Positions 20,864-32,893 of a stretch of DNA of 58,811 bases are shown one piece after another; position 1 is the stretch's first letter; every line of letters starts with the position of its first letter. Where the stretch lies: the NCBI RefSeq assembly GCF_002127545.1, contig NZ_MUBK01000018.1, positions 38,315 through 97,125 of the forward strand, read 5' to 3'. The DNA is from Xenorhabdus beddingii (GTDB lineage Bacteria; Pseudomonadota; Gammaproteobacteria; Enterobacterales; Enterobacteriaceae). The translations under genes were made by a program, and so were the position numbers. The notes under the pieces are model-generated. The model was not told where the DNA came from. It worked only from the letters and a program-made list of their open reading frames with translations, and ran no database searches.

Positions 20864-20942
20864 AGACGGGCCTATTTTGTTCACTCTAATCAATCAATTA
20901 AAATAAAGATAACCCCAATTTTTCTTGATAAGGAGTCTGTTC

Positions 20943-21812
20943 ATGTCTGCCAAACACCCTGTCATTGCAATTACTGGTTCCAGTGGCGCAGGAACAACCA
21001 CCACCAGTGTGGCTTTTCGCAAGATTTTCCAGCAACTTGGAGCAACCGCCGCCGCCCTGGAAGGGGATAGTTTCCATCGTTATACGCGTCCTGAAATGGA
21101 TGCCGAGATCCGCAAAGCGAGAGAACAGGGCAGGCATATCAGCTATTTTGGACCGGAAGCCAATGATTTCAGTATGCTGGAAAAGACATTCTTTGATTAT
21201 GGAGAGACAGGCAGCGGGCGCTGCCGAAAATACCTCCACACCTACGATGAAGCTGTGCCCTATAACCAATTGCCCGGCACTTTCACGCCGTGGGAATCAC
21301 TGCCATCAGATACAGACATTTTGTTTTATGAAGGGCTGCATGGCGGGGTTGTCACTCCACAACACAATGTCGCCAGCCATGTTGACCTGCTGATTGGTGT
21401 CGTGCCGATCGTGAACCTGGAATGGATACAAAAACTCATTCGGGATACCAGCGAACGCGGGCATTCCAGAGAAGCCGTCATGGATTCCGTTGTCCGTTCA
21501 ATGGATGATTATATCCGCTATATCACACCTCAGTTTTCTCGTACCCACATTAATTTCCAGCGCGTTCCCACTGTTGATACCTCTAACCCTTTCTCTGCCA
21601 AAGCGATTCCCTCGTTGGATGAGAGTTTTATCGTGATTCGCTTCCGTGGCCTAACTCAAATTGATTTTCCTTATTTACTGGCAATGCTTCAGGGATCATT
21701 TATTTCCAGCATAAATACCATCGTCGTTCCGGGCGGAAAAATGGGATTAGCGATGGAATTAATTATGGCACCACTCGTTAAGCAATTGCTGGAAGGCCAG
21801 AAAATCGCATAA
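20943..21812 (+). CDS. prkB: Phosphoribulokinase-family P-loop kinase
   Basis: The 289-residue protein begins MSAKHPVIAITGSSGAGTTT, with Walker A GSSGAGTT (about 12-19), followed by EGDSFHRYTRPEMD, and is uniform with enterobacterial PrkB. It resembles phosphoribulokinase, but these bacteria have no Calvin cycle and the substrate is unknown. A strong AAGGAG ribosome-binding site precedes ATG 20943. It is followed by a terminator and then crp; yhfA, usually between prkB and crp, is missing. Confidence 0.93.
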   Translation: MSAKHPVIAITGSSGAGTTTTSVAFRKIFQQLGATAAALEGDSFHRYTRPEMDAEIRKAREQGRHISYFGPEANDFSMLEKTFFDYGETGSGRCRKYLHTYDEAVPYNQLPGTFTPWESLPSDTDILFYEGLHGGVVTPQHNVASHVDLLIGVVPIVNLEWIQKLIRDTSERGHSREAVMDSVVRSMDDYIRYITPQFSRTHINFQRVPTVDTSNPFSAKAIPSLDESFIVIRFRGLTQIDFPYLLAMLQGSFISSINTIVVPGGKMGLAMELIMAPLVKQLLEGQKIA

Positions 21813-21839
21813 CTTAGGCCACATTTTATTTTTAATAAG

Positions 21840-21870
21840 CAGGCAACAAAAAATAATGTTGTCTGTTTTA
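21840..21870 (+). terminator. Terminator after prkB
   Basis: CAGGCAACA, an 8-base AT loop and TGTTGTCTG pair over 9 bp with one G-T wobble, followed by TTTTA, 28 bp beyond the prkB stop. Confidence 0.65.
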
Positions 21871-22216
21871 TTGAAATAAATTAGGTCGTTTTTTCTTTTT
21901 TATAAATACAACGTCAATAAAATCGCTCTTTTAAGCAGACTTTTGATAATCTGGCAACCCGTTTAACAAGCTGAAGCGATACAGGAGAAGACAGAAACGT
22001 TTTCCTGTGTTACAAACACGGTTACAAGCGAGACTGGCAAGGTATATGGGTTAATACGCCATCACTTTGGCATCCTTATAATCCATACAAAATTCCCGCT
22101 TGTCAGTTTTTCAACAGATTAATATGTTAAGCTATTGACTTTATAATGCCAGCCTGAAGAGAAACTCTCTGTTTCTCACATCACAAAGGCAGAAATAACA
22201 ACAGAGGATAAAGCGA
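21871..22216. other. crp upstream regulatory region
   Basis: These 346 bp precede crp and hold its promoter. yhfA, divergent from crp in E. coli, is absent. A TTGACT at 22135-22140 with nearby TATAAT-like sequence is a possible promoter element, but the spacing is poor. I see no good TGTGA-N6-TCACA site that would show CRP autoregulation. Confidence 0.4.
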
Positions 22217-22849
22217 ATGGTTCTCGGCAAGCCACAAACAGACCCTACTCTTGAATGGTTTTTGTCACACTGCCATATTCACAAATATCCATCCAAGAGC
22301 ACGCTTATTCATCAAGGTGAGAAAGCAGAAACGCTTTACTACATTGTTAAAGGTTCGGTTGCTGTTCTAATAAAAGATGAAGAAGGTAAAGAAATGATCC
22401 TCTCTTATTTAAATCAGGGAGATTTCATTGGTGAACTTGGATTATTTGAAGAGGGGCAAGAGCGTACTGCATGGGTGCGAGCTAAAAGCGCCTGTGAAGT
22501 GGCAGAAATTTCCTATAAGAAATTTCGCCAGTTAATTCAGGTTAATCCTGACATTCTGATGCGTTTATCTGCTCAGATGGCAAGTCGCCTACAAACAACT
22601 TCCGAAAAAGTAGGTAACCTGGCCTTTTTGGACGTTACAGGCCGTATCGCCCAAACGCTGCTTAATCTGGCTAAACAGCCCGATGCAATGACTCACCCTG
22701 ATGGTATGCAAATCAAAATTACCCGTCAGGAAATCGGGCAAATTGTGGGTTGCTCCCGTGAAACAGTTGGCCGCATTCTTAAAATGCTGGAAGATCAAAA
22801 CCTGATCTCTGCGCATGGTAAAACCATTGTCGTTTATGGAACACGCTAG
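22217..22849 (+). CDS. crp: cAMP receptor protein (CRP)
   Basis: The 210-residue catabolite activator has an N-terminal cyclic-nucleotide-binding domain (about 20-130, including the cAMP pocket [20 protein letters not shown] with Glu and Arg) and a C-terminal helix-turn-helix (about 168-190, [20 protein letters not shown]). It is a global activator and repressor, and in relatives it represses the Spot 42 RNA found at 28660-28769 and activates lsr operons, both present here. An AGAGGA site precedes the ATG. Confidence 0.98.
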   Translation: MVLGKPQTDPTLEWFLSHCHIHKYPSKSTLIHQGEKAETLYYIVKGSVAVLIKDEEGKEMILSYLNQGDFIGELGLFEEGQERTAWVRAKSACEVAEISYKKFRQLIQVNPDILMRLSAQMASRLQTTSEKVGNLAFLDVTGRIAQTLLNLAKQPDAMTHPDGMQIKITRQEIGQIVGCSRETVGRILKMLEDQNLISAHGKTIVVYGTR

Positions 22850-22871
22850 TTCCTGACAAACCTGAAATTCA

Positions 22872-22909
22872 GCCAGTGCAATGTATTTATATTCGCACTG
22901 GCTTTTTTG
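22872..22909 (+). terminator. Terminator after crp
   Basis: GCCAGTGC, a 15-base loop and GCACTGGC followed by TTTTTT, 22 bp after the crp stop and just before the end of the convergent argD. Confidence 0.85.
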
Positions 22910-22914
22910 TTATT

Positions 22915-24159
<1,245 letters not shown>

Positions 24160-24252
24160 CTACAGAAGTGAAATAATAGTCACAAAATATGAATAAAAAA
24201 TCAAATTCGAGCCAATAAAAAAACACGTGAGGGGATGACCGATGCTACCTGA

Positions 24253-24828
24253 TTAATATTTAAGAAAATTATTCAACAACTCATGCCCCTGCTCACTGAG
24301 AATACTTTCTGGGTGAAACTGCACCCCTTCCAGTGGCAAAGTACGATGACGAATTCCCATGATTTCATCCACGTCCCCATTACGCTGGCTCCATGCCGTC
24401 ACTTCAAATGACGCAGGAAGCGTTTCGGCGGCAATAACCAGAGAATGATAGCGGGTGACAGTGAGTGGATGATCCAACCCTTTAAACACGCCTTGTTGAC
24501 TATGATGAAGCAGGCAGGTTTTTCCATGCATCACTTCACGGGCTTTGACAACGCTGGCACCAAAAGCCTGACCTATCGCCTGATGCCCCAAACACACCCC
24601 CAAAATAGGCAGTTTCCCGGCAAAGTGCGAAATCACTTCCAAAGAGATCCCGGCTTCATTGGGTGTACAAGGCCCAGGAGAAATCACCAAATGTGTCGGT
24701 GATAATCTTTCAATATCTTCAAGCTGTAACTCATCATTACGCTTAACTAAAACTTCTGTCCCTAACTCACTAAAATATTGATATAAATTGAATGTAAAAG
24801 AATCGTAGTTATCTATTATTAATAACAT
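24253..24828 (-). CDS. pabA: Aminodeoxychorismate synthase component 2 (glutamine amidotransferase)
   Basis: The 191-residue class-I glutamine amidotransferase has [20 protein letters not shown] at the N-terminus, the nucleophile elbow [18 protein letters not shown] (Cys about 79) and the His-Glu pair in [14 protein letters not shown]. With PabB it makes aminodeoxychorismate for folate. It lies upstream of argD on the same strand, as in E. coli. Confidence 0.95.
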   Translation of the reverse strand: MLLIIDNYDSFTFNLYQYFSELGTEVLVKRNDELQLEDIERLSPTHLVISPGPCTPNEAGISLEVISHFAGKLPILGVCLGHQAIGQAFGASVVKAREVMHGKTCLLHHSQQGVFKGLDHPLTVTRYHSLVIAAETLPASFEVTAWSQRNGDVDEIMGIRHRTLPLEGVQFHPESILSEQGHELLNNFLKY

Positions 24829-25126
24829 AGGAGTATATCCTACTGATTTTATAGTTTTATAAGTTGCCCTACCCCATTGGGGTATTATGCATTCTGTATT
24901 ACGGTAAAATCAGGTAAAGCAGTATCAACGGCAACGGGGGAGTCATCATACCACAGACGGATTTTTAAAATAGGGGCACTGACACCGACGTAGACATCAT
25001 GGCATAAGGCCGATTGAAAGCGGAGAAATGGGATGGGGAACTACAGACGGTACTCAAATAACCCATCATGATCACCTGAATACCGTACAACTATCTAAAT
25101 AACTAATTAAATACCCGAACAGACGA
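24829..25126. other. pabA-ppiA intergenic region (fic-yhfG absent)
   Basis: These 298 bp lie between pabA and ppiA where E. coli has fic and yhfG. No coding sequence is visible and I recognise no remnant of either gene. It must contain the pabA promoter. Confidence 0.45.
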
Positions 25127-25693
25127 TTAAGGTTCAACTTTGGCTGACAAGATCACTATAGGTTTCGCAGGGACATTTTGGTAAGGCCCCACATTTTCTG
25201 TTTTGACCTGAGAAATTTTATCAACCACATCCATCCCTTTTACCACCTTACCAAAGACGGCATAACCAAAATCACGCTGGCCGTGGTCAAGGAAAGCATT
25301 ATCAGTCACATTAATGAAAAACTGGCTGGTCGCACTGTCTTTATCTGCGGTACGTGCCATGGCGATCGTACCACGCAGATTACGCAGGCCATTATCTGCT
25401 TCATTTTTGATCGGGTCTCTGGTGGTTTTTTGCTTCATATCTTTTGTAAAGCCGCCACCCTGAATCATGAAACCGGGAATCACACGATGAAAAATGGTGT
25501 TGTTATAAAATCCGTCATTGACATACTTAACGAAATTTTTGGTGGAAATAGGTGCTTTACCGCTATCCAACTCCAGTTCGATTTCTCCGGCTGATGTCAT
25601 CAGCTTCACGTGAGTTTCGGCAGCCAATGCGGGAACAGCCACTGCACTGATAGCACATGCAGTCATAAGCGACACAAAAATACGTTTAAACAT
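25127..25693 (-). CDS. ppiA: Periplasmic peptidyl-prolyl cis-trans isomerase A (cyclophilin)
   Basis: The 188-residue cyclophilin starts [20 protein letters not shown], with a signal peptide ending ALA-AETH. The catalytic core contains [16 protein letters not shown] (active-site Arg) and [19 protein letters not shown]. It is a periplasmic folding helper. ATG 25691-25693 follows AAAGGAACC; the ten upstream codons are not family-like. It is the last gene of the crp-argD-pabA-ppiA block before gene order breaks. Confidence 0.94.
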   Translation of the reverse strand: MFKRIFVSLMTACAISAVAVPALAAETHVKLMTSAGEIELELDSGKAPISTKNFVKYVNDGFYNNTIFHRVIPGFMIQGGGFTKDMKQKTTRDPIKNEADNGLRNLRGTIAMARTADKDSATSQFFINVTDNAFLDHGQRDFGYAVFGKVVKGMDVVDKISQVKTENVGPYQNVPAKPIVILSAKVEP

Positions 25694-26040
25694 TGATGGT
25701 TCCTTTATTTTTGAGGTCAACAATAAAATTCATAACAACAAAACTCATTAAGTGTAATTCTCAATGGAACTAAGTTCCAAAGATTTACTTACATTTACGA
25801 GTATTTTAGGTGAATAAAGAGAAAATCCAGCTATACGGTTTTTATGTTCGCATATTTTAGCGAGAATTATTTTCAGAATAGCCCCTATATTGAGGTGCTT
25901 TCTGTGCCAAAGGGCATAATTCAGGAACTCATAGATGCTCGACAGTATGATGCTTAATTCAAAATCTGCATATAGGGTGAATTGCTTGATTCCTGATACT
26001 GTATTTCCGCATACCAATATTCAACGTAACGGTCGCTAAC
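25694..26040. other. ppiA-darT intergenic region
   Basis: This gap of about 350 bp is AT-rich and must hold the ppiA promoter and the divergent promoter of darTG. An 89-codon frame on the reverse strand (25748-26017) has no good ribosome-binding site and no recognisable features, so I do not call it a gene. It marks the point where core synteny changes. Confidence 0.45.
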
Positions 26041-26691
26041 ATGAGCTATAAAGAGAGCTTAAACCCCCAAAAGGCATTGATTTGGCGAATTATTCACAGA
26101 GATAACCTGCCTTGGGTTCTCCAAAATGGGTTTTTCGCTGGGAATAGTGATACAAAATCAGAGAGCTGGGTAGATATTGGTAATCCAGAGCTAATATCGA
26201 AAAGAGCTAACCATCCCGTTCCGATTCCCCCGGGAGGAACACTGAACGATTACATCCCATTTTACTTCACACCTTTTTCTCCTATGCTAAAAAACATACA
26301 TAGTGGGTGGGGAGGAATAAAACGAAGAGATAACAGTGAAATAATTATCCTTGTCTCTAGTTTGCATAAACTAAATGAAATGGAAGTTCCCTTTATTTTT
26401 ACTGATAGCCATGCTTACTACGTGTGGTCGAATTTCTACTCTGATGTAGCAGATCTGGACAAAATTGATTGGGTTCTTATTCAATCAAAAGATTTTAAAA
26501 GAGATCCTGATGATCCTGCCAAATTTGAACGTTATCAGGCTGAAGCTCTCATACACAACCATTGCCCAGTAGAGGCGTTCGTTGGTATCGTATGTTATGC
26601 GGAAAAAGATAAGCAATACTTAGAAAAGTTAATTAAACAATCTGGTCATGACGTTAAAGTGATCACGAGACCAGGGTGGTATTTTTCATGA
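26041..26691 (+). CDS. darT: DarT-like DNA ADP-ribosyltransferase toxin
   Basis: The 216-residue protein matches the DarT (DUF4433) family, which ADP-ribosylates thymidine bases in single-stranded DNA and blocks replication. Family features are [19 protein letters not shown] near the N-terminus, [10 protein letters not shown] (about 74-83), TDSHAYY (about 121-127) and the catalytic-glutamate motif [11 protein letters not shown] (Glu about 168). It is followed by darG with an ATGA overlap, the typical toxin-antitoxin order. DarTG systems act as toxin-antitoxin and anti-phage modules. Catalytic residues appear intact. Confidence 0.9.
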   Translation: MSYKESLNPQKALIWRIIHRDNLPWVLQNGFFAGNSDTKSESWVDIGNPELISKRANHPVPIPPGGTLNDYIPFYFTPFSPMLKNIHSGWGGIKRRDNSEIIILVSSLHKLNEMEVPFIFTDSHAYYVWSNFYSDVADLDKIDWVLIQSKDFKRDPDDPAKFERYQAEALIHNHCPVEAFVGIVCYAEKDKQYLEKLIKQSGHDVKVITRPGWYFS

Positions 26692-27746
26692 TTCATTATA
26701 CAACAGGCAACCTACTCGACTCTGATGTAGAGGTATTGGTCAACACAGTCAATACGGTAGGAGTTATGGGAAAGGGAATTGCTTTAATGTTCAAAGAACG
26801 TTTCCCTTTAAATATGACTTTGTATGCAAGAGCGTGTAAATCCGGTGACGTTAATACTGGAAAAATGTTTGTTACTGAAACGGGAGAATTAGTTAATCCT
26901 CGGTGGATTGTTAACTTCCCAACCAAACAGCATTGGCGTGCCCCTTCTCAGATGGAATGGATTGTTGATGGATTACAGGATCTTAAAAAATGGCTTATCG
27001 AAAATAACGTCAAATCTATTGCTATTCCCCCCTTGGGGGCTGGCAACGGTGGCCTTAGCTGGAAGGATGTGAAACCAGAGATCGAAGCTGCATTATCACC
27101 TCTGACTGGTATCAACATTTACATTTATGAACCTATCGCCAAGTATCAAAATGTGAGTAAAAAGAAAGGTGTTGATACATTAACTCCAGCTCGTGCCATG
27201 ATCGCGGAACTTATTCGCCGTTACTGGATTTTAGGTATGGAATGCAGCTTACTTGAGATTCAGAAACTGGCTTGGTTGCTTTCCAGGGAACTTGAAAAGC
27301 AAGGTTTTCAAGACATTCTCAAACTCACGTTTGAAGCAAACAACTATGGACCCTATGCACATAATTTAACCCATTTACTCAATGCGTTAGATGGTAGCTA
27401 CCTTTGCTCTGATAAACGTATTCCTGATAGTGATCCGTTAGATGTGATTCGATTTAATGATGCCAAAAAAGAAAAGCTACAAACTTACTTGAAAACCGAA
27501 GCGAAAGATTACTTATCCGTACTAGAAAAAACCTCAGAATTAATTGAAGGATTTGAATCTCCCTATGGCATGGAGCTGTTAGCTACGGTCGATTGGCTCT
27601 TGTATAAAGAGAAATGCGACAACAATATCGAATCTATTAAGAAAGGCTTGAGCCATTGGAAAGGTGGTGCTAAATGGGCTGCACGGAAGCTATCATTGTT
27701 TAAAGATCGCCATGTCAGTATTGCTATAAATAAGCTGGCCTCATAA
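26688..27746 (+). CDS. darG: DarG-like macrodomain antitoxin
   Basis: The 352-residue protein has an N-terminal macrodomain (about 1-150; [30 protein letters not shown] and [15 protein letters not shown]) that in the family removes ADP-ribose from DNA. Its C-terminal region (about 160-350) corresponds to the part that binds and neutralises DarT. The ATG at 26688 overlaps the darT stop (ATGA), so translation is coupled. The longer frame from 26676 overlaps darT and is not needed. Confidence 0.9.
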   Translation: MIHYTTGNLLDSDVEVLVNTVNTVGVMGKGIALMFKERFPLNMTLYARACKSGDVNTGKMFVTETGELVNPRWIVNFPTKQHWRAPSQMEWIVDGLQDLKKWLIENNVKSIAIPPLGAGNGGLSWKDVKPEIEAALSPLTGINIYIYEPIAKYQNVSKKKGVDTLTPARAMIAELIRRYWILGMECSLLEIQKLAWLLSRELEKQGFQDILKLTFEANNYGPYAHNLTHLLNALDGSYLCSDKRIPDSDPLDVIRFNDAKKEKLQTYLKTEAKDYLSVLEKTSELIEGFESPYGMELLATVDWLLYKEKCDNNIESIKKGLSHWKGGAKWAARKLSLFKDRHVSIAINKLAS

Positions 27747-27976
27747 CCAATGAACCAGTACGTATTATTTCCCCGAACACGGCGTCCCCAGCGTTCCGGC
27801 CATTCAGCTTGTTTTGACAATCGCGTCTCAGGGTGAATTATATGCGCGTTTCTCTGACTACCTACACCGTTCATCATCAGAATAAATACCGAAATAAAGT
27901 TACGCCTGTCCACAAGCCGTTGCTCTCGGTATAATCACCACGCTATTTTTGCGTATTCCTCTGGGAGATAACCATT

Positions 27977-28600
27977 TTGACCATCAAAAACTACAACTAT
28001 CATATGACTCACTTTATCACGAGTGCACCTGACATTCGCCACCTGCCTCAAGATGTGGGCATTGAGGTCGCGTTTGCCGGTAGGTCAAATGCGGGTAAAT
28101 CCAGTGCCCTGAATGCACTGACCCGCCAGAAAAGCCTTGCGCGCACAAGTAAAACCCCTGGCCGTACTCAGTTGATTAACCTATTTGAAGTGGAAGAAGG
28201 TGTACGTCTGGTGGACTTGCCGGGCTATGGTTACGCTGAAGTACCGGAAGAGATGAAGCGCAAGTGGCAGAAAGCCTTGGGGGAATATCTCCAGAAACGT
28301 GAATGCCTGTTGGGGCTGGTGGTTTTGATGGATATCCGCCATCCGCTGAAAGATCTGGATAAGCAGATGATCGAATGGGCTGTCGTGATGCACGTACCTG
28401 TCATGGTATTGCTGACTAAAGCCGATAAACTGGCATCCGGCGCCCGTAAAAGCCAACTGGCGAAAGTCCGTGAGGAATTGGCTTCTCTGGATGGCGATGT
28501 CCAGATCGAATACTTCTCTGCCCCGAAAAAAATCGGGATCGATAAACTCGAACAGAAACTCGACCTCTGGTTCAATCAACCCGCCATTGAGATGGAATAA
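27977..28600 (+). CDS. engB: Ribosome biogenesis GTP-binding protein EngB/YsxC
   Basis: The 207-residue GTPase has G1 [14 protein letters not shown] (about 36-49), G2 [15 protein letters not shown]3 [18 protein letters not shown] and G4 TKAD. It assists 50S subunit assembly. The best start is TTG at 27977, preceded by GGGAGA, because the family N-terminus ([21 protein letters not shown]) includes these residues; an ATG nine codons later is the alternative. It is convergent with spf-polA, as in E. coli. Confidence 0.95.
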   Translation: MTIKNYNYHMTHFITSAPDIRHLPQDVGIEVAFAGRSNAGKSSALNALTRQKSLARTSKTPGRTQLINLFEVEEGVRLVDLPGYGYAEVPEEMKRKWQKALGEYLQKRECLLGLVVLMDIRHPLKDLDKQMIEWAVVMHVPVMVLLTKADKLASGARKSQLAKVREELASLDGDVQIEYFSAPKKIGIDKLEQKLDLWFNQPAIEME

Positions 28601-28659
28601 CAGCAGCGGAATAACATCCGTCAGCGTTCACCGCGTTCCCGCCTGCATCAATCGGACAT

Positions 28660-28769
28660 AAAAAAACGCCCCAGTCAAAAAAGATGACTGGGGCAGCTAA
28701 TATTCAGCTAAATCCGATTACGTGAAGTAAAAGGTCTGAAAGATAGAACATCTTACCTCTGTACCCTAC
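28660..28769 (-). ncRNA. spf: Spot 42 small regulatory RNA
   Basis: The reverse strand gives GTAGGGTACAGAGGTAAGAT followed by TTCTATCTTTCAGACCTTTT, nearly identical to E. coli Spot 42 through its first ~70 bases. It ends with the terminator GCCCCAGTCA, a loop, TGACTGGGGC and seven T. Length is about 110 nt. Spot 42 is an Hfq-dependent RNA that represses catabolic genes when cAMP-CRP is low. It lies between polA and engB, its conserved place. The hairpin terminator differs slightly in its loop. Confidence 0.96.
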
Positions 28770-28813
28770 GCCGACAACTTTACCCTATTCCCTGAAGCAA
28801 AAAAAGACTTTTT

Positions 28814-28830
28814 TGTAATTAATTTTCACA
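28814..28830. promoter_or_regulatory. CRP-like site upstream of Spot 42
   Basis: The half-sites TGTAA and TCACA are present but separated by 7 rather than 6 bases, centred about 53 bp upstream of the Spot 42 start. A TAAAGT -10-like element lies just before the start. CRP represses spf in E. coli, so a functional site is expected here. Confidence 0.35.
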
Positions 28831-29032
28831 AATTACCGCGATTCAGCCGCTATTGTTTGACTAATTCAGGTTATAACGCCGTCATTAATGTAGTTTAATT
28901 ACATATTTATGAGATCTAGATCTAATCCTGAACCTAACCCAAATTACTGTCACCCGCCTCTTCACCGCGTGATCCGGAGAGTTTTAGTTTATTAAACCAA
29001 CAATGTTTTCATAAATATCATTCAATAAAAGA

Positions 29033-31843
29033 TCAATGTGCCTGATCCCAGTTATCACCCACTCCCACATCCACTTTCAATGGCACATCAAGCTGCATAC
29101 TTTGTTCCATCAATTCCCTGATTTTTTCCTCTGCGGTCTCCAGCTCCGATTCGTGCACCTCAAACACCAGTTCATCGTGAACCTGCATGATCATGCGTAC
29201 ATTTGGCTGCTCATTGACTATCCAATCATCCACCGCAATCATCGCCAATTTGATGATATCCGCTGCCGTACCCTGCATCGGTGCATTGATGGCTTCACGT
29301 TCTGAAGCCTTACGGCGCATGGCATTACGTGATTTGATCTCCGGCAGGTACAGCCGACGCCCTTCCAATGTTTCAACAAACCCATGATCAGCGGCTTGCT
29401 GGCGCGTGCGCTCCATATAAGACAGCACGCCCGGATAACGTTCAAAATAGAGGTCCATATAACGTTGTGCTTCGCCGCGTGGAATACTTAACTGACGGGA
29501 TAAGCCGAACGCACTCATGCCATAGATCAGACCAAAGTTAATCGCCTTCGCACTGCGGCGCTGCTCGCTGCTCACTTGCTCCAATGGCACACCGAAAACT
29601 TCCGCAGCGGTTGCACGATGGATATCTTTGCCTTGTGCAAATGCTTCCAGCAATCCCTTGTCTTGTGACAGATGCGCCATAATGCGCAGTTCAATCTGCG
29701 AATAGTCTGCCGCCATAATGCGGTAACCTTCCGGCGCGATAAATGCCTGACGGATGCGTCGCCCTTCCTCATTGCGGACCGGAATGTTTTGCAGATTGGG
29801 ATCACGGGAAGAGAGACGCCCGGTCGCAGTCACCGCCTGATGGTATGAAGTATGAACACGGTTTGTCGATGGGTTAACCATCTGGGGCAGTTTATCCGTG
29901 TAAGTGGATTTCAGTTTCGCCAGACCACGATGCTCCAGAATCACCCGAGCCAATTCGTGGTTTTCCGCCAGCTCTTCCAATACTTCTTCGTTCGTCGAGG
30001 GGGCACCATTCGGGGTTTTTTTCAGCACAGGCAAGTTCATTTTTTCAAACAAAATGACTTGTAGCTGCTTTGGTGAAGCCAAGTTGAATTCTTCACCTGC
30101 CAATGCATAAGCCGATTTTTCCAGCTCACCTAAACGCGCAGTGATTTCCCGTGAGTGTTCCGCCAACGTTTTGGCATCAATCAAGACTCCCGTCCGCTCC
30201 ATGCGGGAAAGCACCGGCACCAACGGCATTTCAATTTTCTGGAAAACTTTTTTCAGCGCTTCGACACTTTCTAGCTGTGGATACATGGCCTGATGCAATC
30301 GTAAAGTCACGTCCGCATCTTCTGCCGCGTATTTTGACGCTTCTTCCAGTGGAATTTGATTGAAGGTTAACTGCTTTTTGCCTTTGCCCGCGATTTCTTC
30401 AAATGTGGTGGTTTTATAGTCCAAATGACGATCCGCAAGGCTATCCATATCGTGTCGTCCTACCACGCTGTTCAGCACATACGATTCCAGCATGGTATCA
30501 AATACAATCCCGTTCAGAGCGATGTCATAACGCGCCAGAACGCCCCGATCAAATTTCAGGTTCTGACCAATTTTAGGCCGGTCTGCATCTTCCAGCAGCG
30601 GTTTTAACGCTGCGAGAACGTCATGCAGATCGAGCTGCTGTGGCGCATCCAAATAATCATGTCCCAACGGCAGATAGGCGGCTTCAACCACTGATTCCTC
30701 TGCAGCAATAGCAAAAGACATCCCGACCAGATTGGCGGTCAGAGTATCAAGACCATCAGTTTCAGTATCAAAGGAGAATGCTGGAGCCTGTTTCAGTTTC
30801 TCAATCCATTCATCAAGGGATTGGCGTTCAAGAATGGTTTGATAGCTTTCTGGCGAAATAGGGCTTTTGGGTGACATATTGACAGCACTGGAGGCGGCCA
30901 CCGCAGATTCTGCCTTGGAACCCGCGTTGGCCGCTTTCTGTCCATTGCCTTCCAGCCAGCAACCATTCTGTACGTCATTGATCCAGCGTTTGAATTCGTA
31001 ATGGCTGAACAGTGCCAACAGTTCATCCGCATCCGGCGGCACAACAGAAAGATCCAAACAGGTCTTATCTAATTCCACATCCGTTTTAATGGTCGCCAAC
31101 TGGTAGGAAAGATAGGCCACCTCTTTATGCTGCTCCATTTTCCCGCTCAGGGTTTTGGCACCACGGAAGCTGAGTGTGGCAATTTCGGCAAGCCTGGCGT
31201 AAATATCCTTCAATCCACCAATGCCCTGCAACAGTCCCAGTGCCGTTTTCTCACCCACACCCGGCACACCAGGAATATTATCGGAGGAGTCTCCCATCAG
31301 GGCGAGAAAATCAATGATCAATTCAGGGGGAATGCCATATTTCTCTCTCACCCCTTCCGGCCCCAAAATGGTGTTAGTCATGGTATTAATCAGCGTGATA
31401 TTCGGTGTCACCAACTGGGCCATATCTTTATCACCGGTACTGATCAGGACGGATCGGCCCTCTTTTTCAGCCTGCAACGCCAATGTCCCGATAACATCAT
31501 CGGCCTCAACGCCCGGAACAACCAGAATCGGTAACCCCATTGCCTTAACCATAGTGTGCAACGGCTCAATCTGAGCACGCAAATCCTCCGGCATGGGGGG
31601 GCGATGAGATTTATATTCAGCGAATAACTCATCACGGAACGTTTTGCCCTTGGCATCAAACACGACCGCCACATGACTGGGTTTATACTGCATGATCAAA
31701 CTACGCAGCATGTTCAGCACGCCATACATGGCGCCCGTAGGTTCTCCCGCACTGTTTGTCAGTGGAGGAAACGCATGGTATGCACGATAAAGGTATGAAG
31801 AACCATCAACCAAAATCAGGGGATTGTCTGCTATCTGTGCCAT
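29033..31843 (-). CDS. polA: DNA polymerase I
   Basis: The 936-residue protein has a 5'-3' exonuclease domain (1-~320, starting [20 protein letters not shown]), an intact 3'-5' proofreading domain (~330-520, with [13 protein letters not shown]) and a family-A polymerase domain. Motif A is [17 protein letters not shown], the O-helix is [19 protein letters not shown] and motif C is [10 protein letters not shown]. It acts in Okazaki-fragment processing and repair. ATG 31841-31843 is the family start; the 49 upstream codons were dropped. Confidence 0.97.
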   Translation of the reverse strand: MAQIADNPLILVDGSSYLYRAYHAFPPLTNSAGEPTGAMYGVLNMLRSLIMQYKPSHVAVVFDAKGKTFRDELFAEYKSHRPPMPEDLRAQIEPLHTMVKAMGLPILVVPGVEADDVIGTLALQAEKEGRSVLISTGDKDMAQLVTPNITLINTMTNTILGPEGVREKYGIPPELIIDFLALMGDSSDNIPGVPGVGEKTALGLLQGIGGLKDIYARLAEIATLSFRGAKTLSGKMEQHKEVAYLSYQLATIKTDVELDKTCLDLSVVPPDADELLALFSHYEFKRWINDVQNGCWLEGNGQKAANAGSKAESAVAASSAVNMSPKSPISPESYQTILERQSLDEWIEKLKQAPAFSFDTETDGLDTLTANLVGMSFAIAAEESVVEAAYLPLGHDYLDAPQQLDLHDVLAALKPLLEDADRPKIGQNLKFDRGVLARYDIALNGIVFDTMLESYVLNSVVGRHDMDSLADRHLDYKTTTFEEIAGKGKKQLTFNQIPLEEASKYAAEDADVTLRLHQAMYPQLESVEALKKVFQKIEMPLVPVLSRMERTGVLIDAKTLAEHSREITARLGELEKSAYALAGEEFNLASPKQLQVILFEKMNLPVLKKTPNGAPSTNEEVLEELAENHELARVILEHRGLAKLKSTYTDKLPQMVNPSTNRVHTSYHQAVTATGRLSSRDPNLQNIPVRNEEGRRIRQAFIAPEGYRIMAADYSQIELRIMAHLSQDKGLLEAFAQGKDIHRATAAEVFGVPLEQVSSEQRRSAKAINFGLIYGMSAFGLSRQLSIPRGEAQRYMDLYFERYPGVLSYMERTRQQAADHGFVETLEGRRLYLPEIKSRNAMRRKASEREAINAPMQGTAADIIKLAMIAVDDWIVNEQPNVRMIMQVHDELVFEVHESELETAEEKIRELMEQSMQLDVPLKVDVGVGDNWDQAH

Positions 31844-32252
31844 AAAATTTTCTTCGTCGTTCTGTGGGATGAATAAAGAATAGAATGCCACACTGTGCCG
31901 ATATAGACGAATTTTGCGAGAATTTTCTCGTGCCGGCCTGCATTTTCTGACAAATATCCTGATGGGTGCTCTGTGGATAACTTTGTGCACAAAAAAATGG
32001 CATATAAAGCAGATTTATGTTTATCGCTGTAAAGAATGAATAACAGAAGGTAAAAATCAATGAATTACGCTGAATATTAAGAAAATATGACAACCACTTA
32101 AAAATCACTGACTTGTGGATATTACCGGAGTTTATGTTATGAAAGGGCGTTTTCAGCAAGTATTGTGCCAGTCTTATCATAATTGGCACAATACCCATGT
32201 TATTTTATATTCATCCTAACGTTTTGGTTACGTTTGGCTGTACGATGGTGAC
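31844..32252. other. polA upstream intergenic region
   Basis: These 409 bp between polA and dsbA on the same strand are AT-rich and hold the polA promoter. A GGTGAC/GTCACC inverted repeat (32247-32268) spans the dsbA stop but has no T-tract. I see no gene. Confidence 0.45.
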
Positions 32253-32876
32253 TTATTTTTTTGTCACCAGATAATTCACGACCTCAGAGAATTTTTTGCC
32301 ATAATCCAGCTCTGACTTGGCGTCAATGCCACCATTATTAATCAAGTACTTGCCATTGACAAAAATAGCCGGAACGCCGCGCAGTTCAAAATCTTTGGCT
32401 GCCTGACGCTCTTTCGCTGCCACAGATTGTACGATAAAGCTGTTCAATGCAGCGTCATATTCCTCACCCGATATACCGGCCTTGATAAAGGCATTGCGGA
32501 TATCCTCTTTGCTCCTGATGGTTTGTGTTTTCTGAATACCTTCAAACAAAATCGGCGTGACTTTATCTTCAAGTTTCATGACGATAGCAACGGCCCAAGC
32601 ATCCGTCAGATCTTTTCCCAAAGGCCCGATAAAATCGACATGATAACGATCATGAGTCACACCTGCCGGCAGGTTTTTCTCGACAGTCGAAGGAACATGA
32701 TACACATTTTCAAACTGATAACAGTGAGGACAATAAAAAGAGAAAAACTCTAAAACCTGCGGCTGCTCCGCTACCGGTTTTTTTAGTTCCGTAAACTGCT
32801 TGCCTTCAGAAAAACCGGAAGCGAATGCATTAAATGCCATCAACGCTCCCACCAGTGCTAGCCAAAATTTTTTCAT
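32253..32876 (-). CDS. dsbA: Thiol:disulfide interchange protein DsbA
   Basis: The 207-residue periplasmic oxidase starts MKKFWLALVGALMAFNAFAS, with a signal peptide. The thioredoxin fold holds the CPHC active site in FFSFYCPHCYQFE (about residues 45-57) and the cis-proline loop GVPAIFVNG. It introduces disulfide bonds in exported proteins. ATG 32874-32876 is used. It lies 18 bp after the srkA stop, so they form an operon, as in E. coli. Confidence 0.96.
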   Translation of the reverse strand: MKKFWLALVGALMAFNAFASGFSEGKQFTELKKPVAEQPQVLEFFSFYCPHCYQFENVYHVPSTVEKNLPAGVTHDRYHVDFIGPLGKDLTDAWAVAIVMKLEDKVTPILFEGIQKTQTIRSKEDIRNAFIKAGISGEEYDAALNSFIVQSVAAKERQAAKDFELRGVPAIFVNGKYLINNGGIDAKSELDYGKKFSEVVNYLVTKK

Positions 32877-32893
32877 AATGGTCTCCAAAAAAA

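Noticed and set aside
25748..26017. 89-codon frame between ppiA and darT on the reverse strand
   Set aside because: No ribosome-binding site, no recognisable domain, AT-driven; it occupies the place expected for divergent promoters.
32247..32268. GGTGAC/GTCACC hairpin over the dsbA stop as a terminator
   Set aside because: Only 6 bp of stem with an AT loop and no T-tract on the relevant strand.
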